Shown in pieces: positions 36,786 to 45,288 of a DNA stretch of 64,000 nt. The notes beneath the pieces are model-generated. The model worked only from the letters and a program-made list of their open reading frames with translations. It was not told the origin of the DNA and searched no databases. Where the stretch lies: positions 50,741-114,740 of the forward strand of contig JAQUOU010000002.1 of the NCBI GenBank assembly GCA_028716975.1. The letters are read 5' to 3'. The position numbers and the translations under genes were made by a program. The DNA comes from Methylobacter sp. (lineage in GTDB: Bacteria; Pseudomonadota; Gammaproteobacteria; Methylococcales; Methylomonadaceae). How positions within the stretch are numbered: position 1 is the first letter of the stretch; each line of letters starts with the position of its first letter.

Positions 36786-37379
36786 GTGTTACTTTTAAAT
36801 CCAAAGCTGTATGCCTGGAGCTGCCTGGCAGTTTTATTGTCAGCCTGCTCTATCCTTCCTGTTGAGCCTGAAACAAATTATTCAAGAACGGCAAGACTTC
36901 ATCTTTATCAGCTGGAGCAATGGTCGTTTGAAGGCCGGCTGGCATTAACCGGAAAAAATGACTCCTGGTCAGCAAATATACTTTGGGAACACACGCCTAA
37001 CGAAGAGAAAATAAAATTATCCGGACCGTTGGGGCAAGGAACGGTTATCATTAAGTTATCAGGAGATTTTGTTACAGTAGATCAGGGCGATGGTAAAGTT
37101 CAATCCTCCCGGCAGCCGGGAGGATTTATTAACCAGCAACTGGGAATGTTTGTTCCTGTGCAGTCAATGCGTTATTGGGTAGTAGGCTTGCCGGAGCCTT
37201 CTCGATCTTTTGAAGAAATACAGGGAGGCTTCAAACAGGCAGGATGGTTTAATGAATACAAGCAAATGCAGCTTGCCGATAATGAAATTATGCCTCGAAA
37301 AATTACCGTAATGAATGATCAGGTTAAATTAAAATTAGTGATAGACCATTGGATTCTGAATGCCGCAAAAGCCAAATAA
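36786..37379 (+). CDS. lolB: Outer-membrane lipoprotein receptor LolB
   Basis: It accepts lipoproteins from LolA and inserts them into the outer membrane. The product is 197 residues with a GTG start, signal peptide and lipobox LLSACS. Conserved LolB features include WSFEGRLALTG near residue 40, LSGPLGQGTVII and the YWVVGLPEP motif. It lies two bases after the TPR lipoprotein gene, and its last 20 bases overlap ispE. Confidence 0.92.
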   Translation: MLLLNPKLYAWSCLAVLLSACSILPVEPETNYSRTARLHLYQLEQWSFEGRLALTGKNDSWSANILWEHTPNEEKIKLSGPLGQGTVIIKLSGDFVTVDQGDGKVQSSRQPGGFINQQLGMFVPVQSMRYWVVGLPEPSRSFEEIQGGFKQAGWFNEYKQMQLADNEIMPRKITVMNDQVKLKLVIDHWILNAAKAK

Positions 37380-38241
37380 CCACTCCGCATGGGCTGAAAG
37401 ATGGCCGGCGCCGGCCAAGTTAAATTTAATGCTGCGTATAACCGGCCAGAGAAGTGATGGCTATCATTTACTGCAAACAGTTTTTCAGTTTACTGACTTG
37501 TGTGACTGGATTACCTTTCATTCGGTCGATAATGGCGAAGTCAGCTTGCAAAAAACTATTCCGGGTGTTCCTGAATCAGATGATTTGACAGTCAGAGCGG
37601 CAAAATTGTTAAAAGCCGAAACAGGATGTGAACAGGGCGTCTGTATTGAAGTAGAAAAAAACCTGCCTATGGGCGGAGGTCTTGGTGGAGGCAGTTCTGA
37701 TGCCGCAACTGTGCTGGTAGTATTAAATGAATTATGGAATCTAAAGCTTTCATCCGAAAAATTGATGAGCTTAGGCTTGGCTTTGGGCGCGGATGTGCCG
37801 GTGTTTGTATATGGATATTCCTCATGGGCGGAAGGAATTGGCGAAAGGCTTGAAAAAATAAACATTGAAGAGCAATGGGCCATTATTATAAAACCGGCCT
37901 GTCATGTCGATACAAAAGAGATTTTTTCAGCTAAAAATTTGACACGAAATAGCAGATCAATCACAATACGCGACTTTACAGAGGGGCAGCATCAAAACGA
38001 TTGCCTCGCTGTTGTGTGCGAACTTTATCCATCTGTTAAAGAGGCGTTAGTTGACTTGGCTGAATTTTCTGAAGCAAGGTTAACCGGAACAGGGGCTTGT
38101 GTTTTCGCACAGTTCGATTCAAAAATTGCGGCGATGGATGCCTATGAGTCACTTAAAGATAAATGGCAGGTTTATCTGGCAAAAGGAGTAAATGAGTCGC
38201 CTTTGTTTTCAAAATTGAAATTTGGAAAGTATACATCTTGA
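37360..38241 (+). CDS. ispE: 4-diphosphocytidyl-2-C-methyl-D-erythritol kinase
   Basis: A GHMP kinase of the MEP isoprenoid pathway, 293 residues. The N-terminal WPAPAKLNLMLRITGQRSDGYH and the ATP loop MGGGLGGGSSDAATVL are diagnostic. The C-terminal LTGTGACVFAQF motif is present. The ATG at 37360 overlaps lolB by 20 bases and the gene ends 4 bases before tRNA-Gln, so tRNA processing may shape the mRNA end. Confidence 0.95.
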   Translation: MPQKPNNHSAWAERWPAPAKLNLMLRITGQRSDGYHLLQTVFQFTDLCDWITFHSVDNGEVSLQKTIPGVPESDDLTVRAAKLLKAETGCEQGVCIEVEKNLPMGGGLGGGSSDAATVLVVLNELWNLKLSSEKLMSLGLALGADVPVFVYGYSSWAEGIGERLEKINIEEQWAIIIKPACHVDTKEIFSAKNLTRNSRSITIRDFTEGQHQNDCLAVVCELYPSVKEALVDLAEFSEARLTGTGACVFAQFDSKIAAMDAYESLKDKWQVYLAKGVNESPLFSKLKFGKYTS

Positions 38242-38245
38242 TTAT

Positions 38246-38320
38246 TGGGCCGTCGCCAAGCGGTAAGGCACGGGGTTTTGATCTCCGCATACCAAGGTTC
38301 GAATCCTTGCGGCCCAGCCA
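38246..38320 (+). tRNA. tRNA-Gln (anticodon TTG)
   Basis: 75 bases including the encoded CCA. The acceptor stem TGGGCCG pairs with CGGCCCA. The D arm is GCC/GGC with loop AAGCGGTAA. The anticodon stem CGGGG/CTCCG carries loop TTTTGAT with TTG at positions 34-36. The T arm is CAAGG/CCTTG around TTCGAAT. It closely resembles E. coli tRNA-Gln and lies between ispE and prs, as in pseudomonads. Confidence 0.97.
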
Positions 38321-38360
38321 TTTTATCTCCATTAAAGTCAATTCTATTGGGAGTGCCTGA

Positions 38361-39314
38361 ATGAATGACACCTCTATGATGGTGTTTTCCGGAAATGCTA
38401 ATCCGGCTTTATCAGAAGGTATAGTCAAGAAGCTCAATATGCGCCTTGGTATGGCGACTGTCGGAAGATTTAGTGATGGCGAAATCGCAGTAGAAATTGA
38501 GGAGAATGTCAGAGGTAAGGATATTTTTATTATTCAGCCTACCTGTTCCCCTACAAATGAGAATTTAATGGAATTGCTGGTGATGATTGATGCTATTAAT
38601 CGAGCATCAGCTTCCCGTATTACAGCGGTCATGCCTTATTACGGCTATGCTCGCCAGGATAGAAGATCCCGATCAGCGCGAGTGCCGATTAGTGCTAAAC
38701 TCGTTGCTAAAATGATTGAACAAGCCGGTGCTGATCGTGTTTTGACTGTAGATCTGCACGCTGATCAGATTCAGGGATTTTTTGATATACCGGTAGACAA
38801 TGTTTATTCATCGCCCATCCTTCTTGGAGATGTCTGGCGGCAGAAATATAAAGATTTAATTGTTGTTTCACCCGATGTAGGTGGAGTTGTCAGGGCGCGG
38901 GCTCTTGCAAAACGATTGGATGATGCTGATCTTGCGATTATAGATAAACGTAGGCCAAAAGCGAATGTTGCAGAAGTAATGCACATAATTGGCGATGTCG
39001 ATGGACGTATTTGTATATTAATTGATGATTTGGTTGATACGGCAGGTACCTTATGCAATGCAGCTGAAGCTTTAAAAACACATGGTGCAGTCAAAGTGGT
39101 TGCATATTGCACCCATGCTGTTCTGTCAGGCTGTGCTATGAGGAATTTAAATAGCTCAATGCTTGATGAATTGGTTGTTACCGATACCATACCCTTGAGT
39201 GAAGAGGCTGTTAGGTCTGGAAGAATAAGACAGTTAAGTGTTGCTGAAATGCTTGCTGAAACAATAAGACGTATAGCAGTAGGTGAGTCAGTCAGTTCGC
39301 TTTATGTAGATTGA
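38361..39314 (+). CDS. prs: Ribose-phosphate pyrophosphokinase
   Basis: It makes PRPP from ribose 5-phosphate and ATP for nucleotide, His, Trp and NAD synthesis. The product is 317 residues, class I. Motifs: the N-terminal [13 protein letters not shown], flexible-loop [19 protein letters not shown], and the PRPP loop [14 protein letters not shown], with [12 protein letters not shown] upstream. It draws on ribose 5-phosphate supplied by the gnd-zwf-pgl branch. Confidence 0.96.
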   Translation: MNDTSMMVFSGNANPALSEGIVKKLNMRLGMATVGRFSDGEIAVEIEENVRGKDIFIIQPTCSPTNENLMELLVMIDAINRASASRITAVMPYYGYARQDRRSRSARVPISAKLVAKMIEQAGADRVLTVDLHADQIQGFFDIPVDNVYSSPILLGDVWRQKYKDLIVVSPDVGGVVRARALAKRLDDADLAIIDKRRPKANVAEVMHIIGDVDGRICILIDDLVDTAGTLCNAAEALKTHGAVKVVAYCTHAVLSGCAMRNLNSSMLDELVVTDTIPLSEEAVRSGRIRQLSVAEMLAETIRRIAVGESVSSLYVD

Positions 39315-39364
39315 TGTTGACTAATAGAATTTAATGTGTTTCAAGCACGAGAGTGAGAGAGAAA

Positions 39365-39982
39365 ATGTCTAATGTATTTGAGTTTGTTGCCGAAAGCCGT
39401 GGGCAATCAGGTAAGGGCGCAGCAAAAAAAGTTCGCCGTCAAGGTAAGGTGCCCGCGATAATATATGGTGGACATAGGGAACCGCAAATGTTGACGTTAA
39501 GTCATAATGATGTCCTTAAGCATCTTGACCATGAAGCTGTTTATTCCCACGTTTTAGATGTGAGTGTAAATGGAAAAGCAGAAAAAGCGATTCTAAAAAA
39601 TATTCAACGTAATCCTGCAAAAGTCCAAATTATGCATATGGACTTTTTAAGAGTCAGTATGTCCGAATCGCTAAAGGTACATGTTCCTTTACATTTTATC
39701 AATGAGCCTACTTCTATCGGTGGAAAAAAGGGAGGTATTGCAACTCATTCCATGGTGGATGTGGAGGTTTCTTGCTTACCTGCGGCTTTGCCTGAGTACC
39801 TGGAGATAGATCTGGCTAAACTGGATATTGGCGAATCCCTTCATCTTTCCGATATTGTGCTGCCGCCGGGAGTTGAAATTGTAGTTTTGGCTCAAGGCCC
39901 CGAACATGATCTTCCTATTGTCTCAATGATGGCTTCCAAAGCCAGCAAGGACGATGAGGCTACTGAAGAAGCTCCAGAATAA
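39365..39982 (+). CDS. rplY: 50S ribosomal protein L25/general stress protein Ctc
   Basis: A 5S rRNA-binding ribosomal protein of the long CTC/TL5 type: 205 residues, with an N-terminal L25 domain (FEFVAESRGQSGKGAAKKVRR, VPAIIYGG) and a C-terminal beta domain ending in an acidic tail. The ATG at 39365 is preferred over a GTG at 39353 because of the purine-rich GAGAGAG just upstream. pth follows after three bases. Confidence 0.94.
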   Translation: MSNVFEFVAESRGQSGKGAAKKVRRQGKVPAIIYGGHREPQMLTLSHNDVLKHLDHEAVYSHVLDVSVNGKAEKAILKNIQRNPAKVQIMHMDFLRVSMSESLKVHVPLHFINEPTSIGGKKGGIATHSMVDVEVSCLPAALPEYLEIDLAKLDIGESLHLSDIVLPPGVEIVVLAQGPEHDLPIVSMMASKASKDDEATEEAPE

Positions 39983-39985
39983 AAA

Positions 39986-40552
39986 GTGGTTAAACTTCTA
40001 GTTGGCTTAGGAAATCCTGGGCAACAGTATGAAAAAACCCGGCATAATGTCGGGTTTTTGTTTTTAGAGGGATTGGCATCTGAATTAGGCTGTATCTGGA
40101 TCAACGAGCCTAAATATCAAGGATCATTTTCAGAGTGTTTCTTAGCCGATCGTAAGGTAATGCTGTTAAAGCCTGATACATTTATGAATCGGAGTGGGCA
40201 GTCTGTTGGAAAAATTGCTCGATACTATAAGCTGGCGCCCGAAGATATTCTGGTTATTCATGATGACCTGGATTTTGATGCGGGCATTGTAAAACTTAAA
40301 AAAGATGGAGGCCATGCGGGTCATAATGGTTTAAAAGATATTATTGCTCATTTAGGCTCAAAGGATTTTTATCGGCTAAGGATAGGTATTGGTCGTCCTG
40401 CAACGGGAAGATCAGTGAGTGACTTCGTATTATCCTCCCCTTCTAAAAGTGAATGGGAATTGATAATATCATCCTTAAATTCAAGTAGATGCGTTATAGA
40501 TCAAATAGTTACTGGAGATATAGCTGCGGTAATGAATAAACTAAACTCTTAG
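39986..40552 (+). CDS. pth: Peptidyl-tRNA hydrolase
   Basis: It recycles peptidyl-tRNAs released prematurely from ribosomes. The product is 188 residues with a GTG start. Active-site residues: Asn in GLGNPGQQYEKTRHN, the catalytic His in that same motif, Asp in IHDDLDFDAG, and Asn in GGHAGHNGLKD. An 11-bp hairpin with a T tract lies within codons 17-25 (separate entry). ychF, which normally follows pth in this gene order, is 20.8 kb away. Confidence 0.95.
   Translation: MVKLLVGLGNPGQQYEKTRHNVGFLFLEGLASELGCIWINEPKYQGSFSECFLADRKVMLLKPDTFMNRSGQSVGKIARYYKLAPEDILVIHDDLDFDAGIVKLKKDGGHAGHNGLKDIIAHLGSKDFYRLRIGIGRPATGRSVSDFVLSSPSKSEWELIISSLNSSRCVIDQIVTGDIAAVMNKLNS
40033..40065 (+). terminator. Terminator-like hairpin inside the 5' coding part of pth
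   Basis: AAAAACCCGGC (40033-40043) and GTCGGGTTTTT (40049-40059) form an 11-bp stem with one G-T wobble and a 5-base loop, followed by GTTTTT. It begins 47 bases into pth, right after rplY. The encoded peptide KTRHNVGFLF is family-conserved, so the structure may be partly coincidental. It could attenuate read-through from prs-rplY into pth. Confidence 0.35.
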
Positions 40553-41079
40553 TTACGCACGATGAAACACCTGTTAATAAAGGCTGGAGGGATTTTGCCA
40601 AGCCTGCGTTAGATTTTAATTAGAGTGTGGAACTCTTCGATTTTTCCACCTTTTTGATAGATCCATGGATTACCCGGCTTTAGACACCCACTTGCTACTG
40701 ACCCGATTCACGTGTCGAAGGTCGCGGCCTTTATATAAATACCGGTCTGTCATTACGTCATAGGGTGAGTTTGCGGGGGTATAAATTCTATTTTTCCCAA
40801 TAAAAATAATGCCTTATCTGTGATTTCTATTAATACTAACTTGCGATCAATGTCCAAGTCCGTGAGTCAGAAAAAGTGAGTATAGAAATGTTTAAAAATA
40901 AAAGGTGGCTTTGTACGTTAATACACAGAAGAACTTCTTCAACAATAGTAATTTACGATCTAAATAATAGTCCCAAAATATATGGATTATTTATATGCAA
41001 AAATTGATTTCAGGAACGAGACCGATTTTGACTAAATGAAAGCGGTAATTATTCATCCTTGTTGAGAAGGAGGAGTGAT
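40553..41079. other. Long gene-free region after pth
   Basis: 527 bp with no supported gene or RNA. It marks the point where the conserved pth-ychF linkage is broken. I see no transposase remnant or terminal repeat. The last 40 bases hold the strong ribosome site of the alcohol dehydrogenase gene. Confidence 0.5.
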
Positions 41080-42252
41080 ATGAAAGCCTTATGTTGGTTC
41101 GGTACAAACGATGTTCGGGTTGAAAATGTTCCCGATCCTAAAATCATCAATTCGCATGACGCGATCATTAAAATCACCTCTACCGCAATCTGCGGATCTG
41201 ATTTGCATATTTTGGACGGCTTCCAGTCAACCATGGAAAAAGGCGATGTATTGGGTCATGAGCCGATGGGCGAAGTCGTTGAAATTGGTAGTAATGTCAA
41301 AAAATTGAAGGTGGGCGACCGGGTCGTGGTGCCTTTTGTCATCGCTTGTGGAGAATGCTTTTTTTGCCAAAAACAGCTGTATTCGTTATGCGATAACTCC
41401 AATCCGGGCGCAAAGTTAGCGCGCAAAGCTATGGGGCAGGCTACCGCCGGTATATTTGGTTATTCCCATATGCTCGGTGGATTTGCCGGGGGGCAAGCTG
41501 AGTATTTACGGGTTCCATTTGCCGATGTCGGGCCATTTAAAATTCCTGATAACATCCCTGACGAGAAAGTCCTGTTTCTTTCGGATATTTTCCCGACCGG
41601 CTATATGGCCGCTGAAAATTGCGGCATTGAACCCGGTGATACAGTTGCTGTCTGGGGTTGCGGCCCGGTTTCGCAGTTTGCCATCCAGAGTGCCTGGATG
41701 TTCGGGGCCGGCCGCGTAATTGCAATTGATGACGTGCCTGAACGTCTTGAAATGGCGGAACAATACGGCAAGGCAGAAACAATTAATTTTGATGGCGTGG
41801 ACGTTTATGATCAGTTAATGCAAATGACCGGAGGGCGCGGGCCTGACCGTTGCATTGATGGAGTGGGGTGTGAAGCGCATGCAGGCGGAACGTTGGATGG
41901 AATTCTGGATGCCGTGAAAACGGCGACTTTTCTTGCTACCGATCGGCCCCATGTTCTACGCCAGGCAATTATGAGTTGCCGCAAAGGCGGAACAGTTTCG
42001 ATACCGGGTGTTTACGTCGGATTCGGCGATAAAATTCCACTTGGCGCAGCCATGAATAAGGGCTTGACCTTCAAGACAGGCCAAACTCATGTGCAGAAAT
42101 ATATGCCGATTCTTTTTGAGAAAATTGAAAAAGGCGAAATTGATCCATCCTTTGTCATTACGCATGAAATGCGGCTTGAAGATGCCCCTGACGGATACAG
42201 AATATTTAAGGAAAAACAAGATCATTGCATCAAGGTTGTATTGAAACCTTAG
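41080..42252 (+). CDS. Zinc-dependent alcohol dehydrogenase family protein (formaldehyde-dehydrogenase-like)
   Basis: A 390-residue medium-chain dehydrogenase/reductase starting at ATG 41080 behind AGAAGGAGG. Catalytic zinc ligands: Cys in [10 protein letters not shown] and His-Glu in GHEPMGEV. The structural zinc site is [15 protein letters not shown]. The Rossmann motif is [12 protein letters not shown] with an Asp (AIDDV) for NAD. It resembles the threonine-dehydrogenase/glutathione-independent formaldehyde dehydrogenase group; substrate is uncertain. A role in aldehyde stress is plausible next to the SDR gene. Confidence 0.9.
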   Translation: MKALCWFGTNDVRVENVPDPKIINSHDAIIKITSTAICGSDLHILDGFQSTMEKGDVLGHEPMGEVVEIGSNVKKLKVGDRVVVPFVIACGECFFCQKQLYSLCDNSNPGAKLARKAMGQATAGIFGYSHMLGGFAGGQAEYLRVPFADVGPFKIPDNIPDEKVLFLSDIFPTGYMAAENCGIEPGDTVAVWGCGPVSQFAIQSAWMFGAGRVIAIDDVPERLEMAEQYGKAETINFDGVDVYDQLMQMTGGRGPDRCIDGVGCEAHAGGTLDGILDAVKTATFLATDRPHVLRQAIMSCRKGGTVSIPGVYVGFGDKIPLGAAMNKGLTFKTGQTHVQKYMPILFEKIEKGEIDPSFVITHEMRLEDAPDGYRIFKEKQDHCIKVVLKP

Positions 42253-42383
42253 CTGGAATGTTAGGTAAAGGCATAAGTGTTATCCTGGTCGGAAAGTTTC
42301 AAAATAATCCTGCCAGACGGGAGTTTAAAAAGGTAAATAAATGATTTGTTTAAGTTATCGATTGTAGAAGAGAAGGAGGCATT

Positions 42384-43253
42384 ATGGCCGACATTGAACA
42401 TCCCGTTCCACCCCATCCGCCCCAACACCAGGATCGCCAGCCGGGACTGGAATCCGAGATGAATCCTAAACCCCAATTCCAGGATCCTCACTACCACGGT
42501 TCCGGCAAACTTAACGGTAAAGTAGCTCTTATTACCGGCGGAGATTCCGGTATTGGACGGGCCGTAGCGGTGGCGTTTGCCAAGGAAGGGGCTGATTCCG
42601 CCATTATCTATCTCAATGAGCATGCCGATGCGGAAGAAACCCAACGCCTGGTTAGCGAATGCGGCCGGCAATGCCTGCTTATCCCGGGCGATATTGGAAA
42701 AGAAGAGTTTTGCCGCGAGGCGGTTGAACACACTGTCCGTGAATTGGGCCAGCTTAATATCCTGATCAATAATGCGGCTGAACAGCATCCGCAGGAAAGT
42801 ATTGAAGAGATCACTTCAGAGCAGCTTGAAAAGACGTTTCGCACCAATATTTTTTCCATGTTTTATTTAATCAAAGCGGCTCTCAAACACCTTAAGCCGG
42901 GTAGCGCGATTGTCAATACCACGTCGGTTACGGCTTATAAGGGTAGCCCTAAGCTGCTCGATTATTCTGCAACTAAAGGAGCAATTGTCGGTTTTACCCG
43001 CTCCTTGTCCCTGTCTCTAGCCGAACAAAAAATCCGCGTCAATGGCGTTGCGCCGGGGCCTGTCTGGACGCCGCTTATTCCTTCGACTTTCCCGCCTGAG
43101 CGGGTCAAAACATTTGGTGAAGAGGTGCCGATGGGCCGGCCCGGTCAGCCGGAAGAAGTCGCCAATTGCTTTGTCTTTTTGGCCTCCGATGATGCGTCGT
43201 ATATATCCGGCCAAGTCCTTCATCCCAATGGCGGCACTGTGGTTAACGGTTAG
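42384..43253 (+). CDS. SDR family oxidoreductase (YghA/general stress protein 39-like)
   Basis: A 289-residue short-chain dehydrogenase, ATG at 42384 with AGGAGG upstream. A characteristic Pro/His/Gln-rich N-terminal extension (residues 1-42: PVPPHPPQHQDRQPG, then NPKPQFQDPHY) precedes the domain. The cofactor motif is TGGDSGIGRAVA, the catalytic set includes NNAA, Ser in NTTSVTAY and YSATKGA (Tyr-x3-Lys). The subfamily is often stress-induced; the substrate is unknown. It lies 131 bp after the dehydrogenase gene and could be co-regulated. Confidence 0.9.
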   Translation: MADIEHPVPPHPPQHQDRQPGLESEMNPKPQFQDPHYHGSGKLNGKVALITGGDSGIGRAVAVAFAKEGADSAIIYLNEHADAEETQRLVSECGRQCLLIPGDIGKEEFCREAVEHTVRELGQLNILINNAAEQHPQESIEEITSEQLEKTFRTNIFSMFYLIKAALKHLKPGSAIVNTTSVTAYKGSPKLLDYSATKGAIVGFTRSLSLSLAEQKIRVNGVAPGPVWTPLIPSTFPPERVKTFGEEVPMGRPGQPEEVANCFVFLASDDASYISGQVLHPNGGTVVNG

Positions 43254-43396
43254 CGGGTACGCCATGTTAATAACTTTATTATCGGATAAAAATTTTTATT
43301 TTCGCTCTCTGGTTAAACAGAAGAGAAGCTGGGGAATGGGCTTGTCACAAACCAGTGTATTCGATTCTAAACCTCAATTTTAAGCATGTGACCGAA

Positions 43397-44029
43397 ATGA
43401 CCGATACTCAAGTTTCAAATGAGAGGAATGATGATCTAACCCTGGTCTGCTTGGGGGCTTCAGCGGGCGGCCTTGAAAGTTATACCAAGATTCTTTCATT
43501 GCTACCCGCGGAAACCGGGTTTGCGTTTATTATCGTTCATCATCAGCCATCAGACTGGAAATCACTGTTGGCCGAAATTCTTCCGCGTTACACTACTATG
43601 CCGGTTGTGCAGGTAGCAGATGGGGAAAAGGTGCAAGCCAACCATGTTTATGTCGTGCCTGCAGGCAGGCAGGTTCATATGGATGGTGACCGGTTCAGGC
43701 TCACTCCGTTAGTGAAAAAGTCAGGCTGGCCGCAAAACATTTCTGTTTTTTTGCAGTCTTTGGCAGGTAATCAATCAAAACAGGCGATAGCCGTGATTTT
43801 GTCAGGATTGGATGCGGATGGAGCAGCCGCCCTCAGGCCCATAAAGGAGGCAGGCGGAATAGTCATTGCGCAGGATTTTCATACAGCAACAGAACCGGAT
43901 ATGCCTATACATGCAGTAGATACCGGTTGTGTTGATTTTGTGTTATCGCCCTTTGAAATTGCCAGAAAATTACAAGCTATTGCGGAAGAGCGTGATCGTT
44001 ACAAAAAGCTGGAAAGTACCCTTAATTGA
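43397..44029 (+). CDS. Stand-alone CheB-type methylesterase domain protein
   Basis: A 210-residue protein with only the CheB catalytic domain and no receiver domain. The ATG at 43397 is preferred; GTG 43388 is possible. The triad is recognisable: Ser in LGASAGGLESY (residue about 19), His in IVHHQPSDWKS, and Asp in LSGLDADGAAALRPIKEAGG. The C-terminal residues form a short helical tail. No chemoreceptor, CheR or other che gene is in the window, so it may act on an unlinked receptor or in a CheB/CheR-type stress phosphorelay. Confidence 0.85.
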   Translation: MTDTQVSNERNDDLTLVCLGASAGGLESYTKILSLLPAETGFAFIIVHHQPSDWKSLLAEILPRYTTMPVVQVADGEKVQANHVYVVPAGRQVHMDGDRFRLTPLVKKSGWPQNISVFLQSLAGNQSKQAIAVILSGLDADGAAALRPIKEAGGIVIAQDFHTATEPDMPIHAVDTGCVDFVLSPFEIARKLQAIAEERDRYKKLESTLN

Positions 44030-44114
44030 GGCTAAATAGAGGTGCTTAGGCGCTTCGGATATTAAATGGATATTCATACGTGTCATCTCATCAACATCTA
44101 CTGGAGAAACCAAC

Positions 44115-44324
44115 GTGAACATTAATTTACCCAAAAGGGCTTACGCGGAAATATTCGCCCATCTACCCACTGAAGTGCCGGATCATATACCTGATGAGAT
44201 ACCTGAGCAGATACCTATCGATGTACCCCAAAATATTCCCGTTGAGGAACCTCTGGATACCCCGAATGAAATCCCTCCCAATAGTCCTGTTGAGGAACCC
44301 CCGCGTACGCCCACAGAAATATAA
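44115..44324 (+). CDS. Small proline-tetrad (P-x-x-x) repeat protein
   Basis: A 69-residue protein with a GTG start and GGAG 12 bases upstream. After an N-terminal NINLPKRAYAEIFAHL, the rest consists of thirteen consecutive Pro-x-x-x tetrads (for example PDHI, PDEI, PEQI, PIDV, PQNI), with acidic and Ile/Val residues filling the other positions. Net charge is strongly negative. No signal peptide or membrane segment is seen. I do not recognise a family with an assigned function. The strict period of four over 52 residues argues that the frame is real and selected. It follows the CheB-like gene by 85 bp. Confidence 0.7.
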   Translation: MNINLPKRAYAEIFAHLPTEVPDHIPDEIPEQIPIDVPQNIPVEEPLDTPNEIPPNSPVEEPPRTPTEI

Positions 44325-44688
44325 ACTGTAAGGAATGTGCCGCGGTTGAGCGGCTTATACCGCGCTAATGAGTATGAAAGAAGGAGCTGAATACTGCTCA
44401 TAGCGCGGCGTCATCATAAGGCAAGATTCGGTAGCAATGAGGATAGGATAAAATTCGCTTTTTTTATTTTCTTGAAGTAATAACCGAAAGGTGACTGATA
44501 AAAACTACTTGTAAAATGCTATCGCAACAGCCTGTTGTTTTCCGTGGGCTGTTTCTGGATAGCTACGGCAATTCCGGCCTGTGATTCTGATTTGCCTGCG
44601 TCGTGTGGAGGGTAAATCTGCCGGGGAAATTTCGATCTTGGCCCCGCCGAGACGCGTTTAACGTAGCGCCTCAGACCTCCACTGACAA
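44325..44688. other. Intergenic region with a long imperfect hairpin
   Basis: 364 bp without a gene. CCGCGCTAATGAG (44360-44372) and CTCATAGCGCGG (44397-44408) form a 12-bp stem with one bulge and a 24-base loop. Just before it is a small GCCGC/GCGGC hairpin. They could end the proline-tetrad transcript, although there is no U tract directly after. Confidence 0.45.
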
Positions 44689-45003
44689 TTAATGCCAATG
44701 ATGACCGTTATGCCGGTTGCCCCCTTGAGAGTTGCCCCAGGCATTAGATTGATGCGATGGTCTCCAGGGGCTATTATTGGCATTATGATTTCCATCATAG
44801 CCGTCATGCCGATTAGGCCTAAAATTTCTGCCGGAATAATAGTTATTAGTGTAATGATCAGGCGCTCCGCCATAATAGCTTCTTTGTCCGCCGGTATAGC
44901 CGCCGCCGTAAAATCCTGTGTTTGCATAATAAGGATAAGGAGCGCACGCACTAGCCAACAGCATTAAACCCGCTAGCAGGGTTTTTATAGTCAATGTATT
45001 CAT
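44689..45003 (-). CDS. Small Gly/Tyr/His/Asn-rich lipoprotein
   Basis: A 104-residue protein starting at ATG 45003 behind GGAGGAG; upstream starts add nine residues and no signal. The signal peptide ends in the lipobox LMLLASAC, so the mature protein would be lipidated. The mature part is low-complexity: Tyr/Gly (YYANTGFYGGGYTGGQ), then Asn/His/Arg/Ser-rich, ending GNRHNGHHWH. The His-rich end could bind metal. It resembles the tail of the Slp protein at 9288-9845 in composition only. Function is unknown. Confidence 0.72.
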   Translation of the reverse strand: MNTLTIKTLLAGLMLLASACAPYPYYANTGFYGGGYTGGQRSYYGGAPDHYTNNYYSGRNFRPNRHDGYDGNHNANNSPWRPSHQSNAWGNSQGGNRHNGHHWH

Positions 45004-45137
45004 TCTTATCTCCTCCGATATCAATTTCAATTAAATAATAGCCGGGGGACGCTGAATGCTGCGTGAATTGCAGATAAAATAAACAGTTTTTAAAATCAAG
45101 AGGCGGGTACGGAACCTTGGAATACAGGCATGGACAT

Positions 45138-45263
45138 AAGGGAGCCTCTAAAAATTATCCGTTCATGCTTCGACAGGCTCAGCACGAACGGATAAGTCAC
45201 TGATTTCAATGAACCACCGTTCGTCCTGAGCTTGTCGAAGGGCAATTTTTAGAGGTCCCATAA
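45138..45263. repeat. MITE-like element, family A copy 1 (upstream of ppnN)
   Basis: About 120 bp with inverted ends (GGGAGCCTCTAAAAATT at 45140-45156, AATTTTTAGAGGTCCC at 45244-45259). Inside are two palindromic modules, TCCGTTCATGCTTCGACAGG...GCACGAACGGA and ACCGTTCGTCCTGAGCTTGTCGAAG. It is the same sequence as the reverse complement of 46679-46807, apart from about seven substitutions and one gap. It ends 29 bp before the ppnN start codon. Confidence 0.85.
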
Positions 45264-45288
45264 TAATTAAAATATTTAAAGGAATACG

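Noticed and set aside
44692..44967. 91-residue Ile/Met-rich frame opposite the small lipoprotein
   Set aside because: It is antisense to a gene with a strong ribosome site and lipobox; the hydrophobic composition comes from reading Tyr/Asn codons backward.
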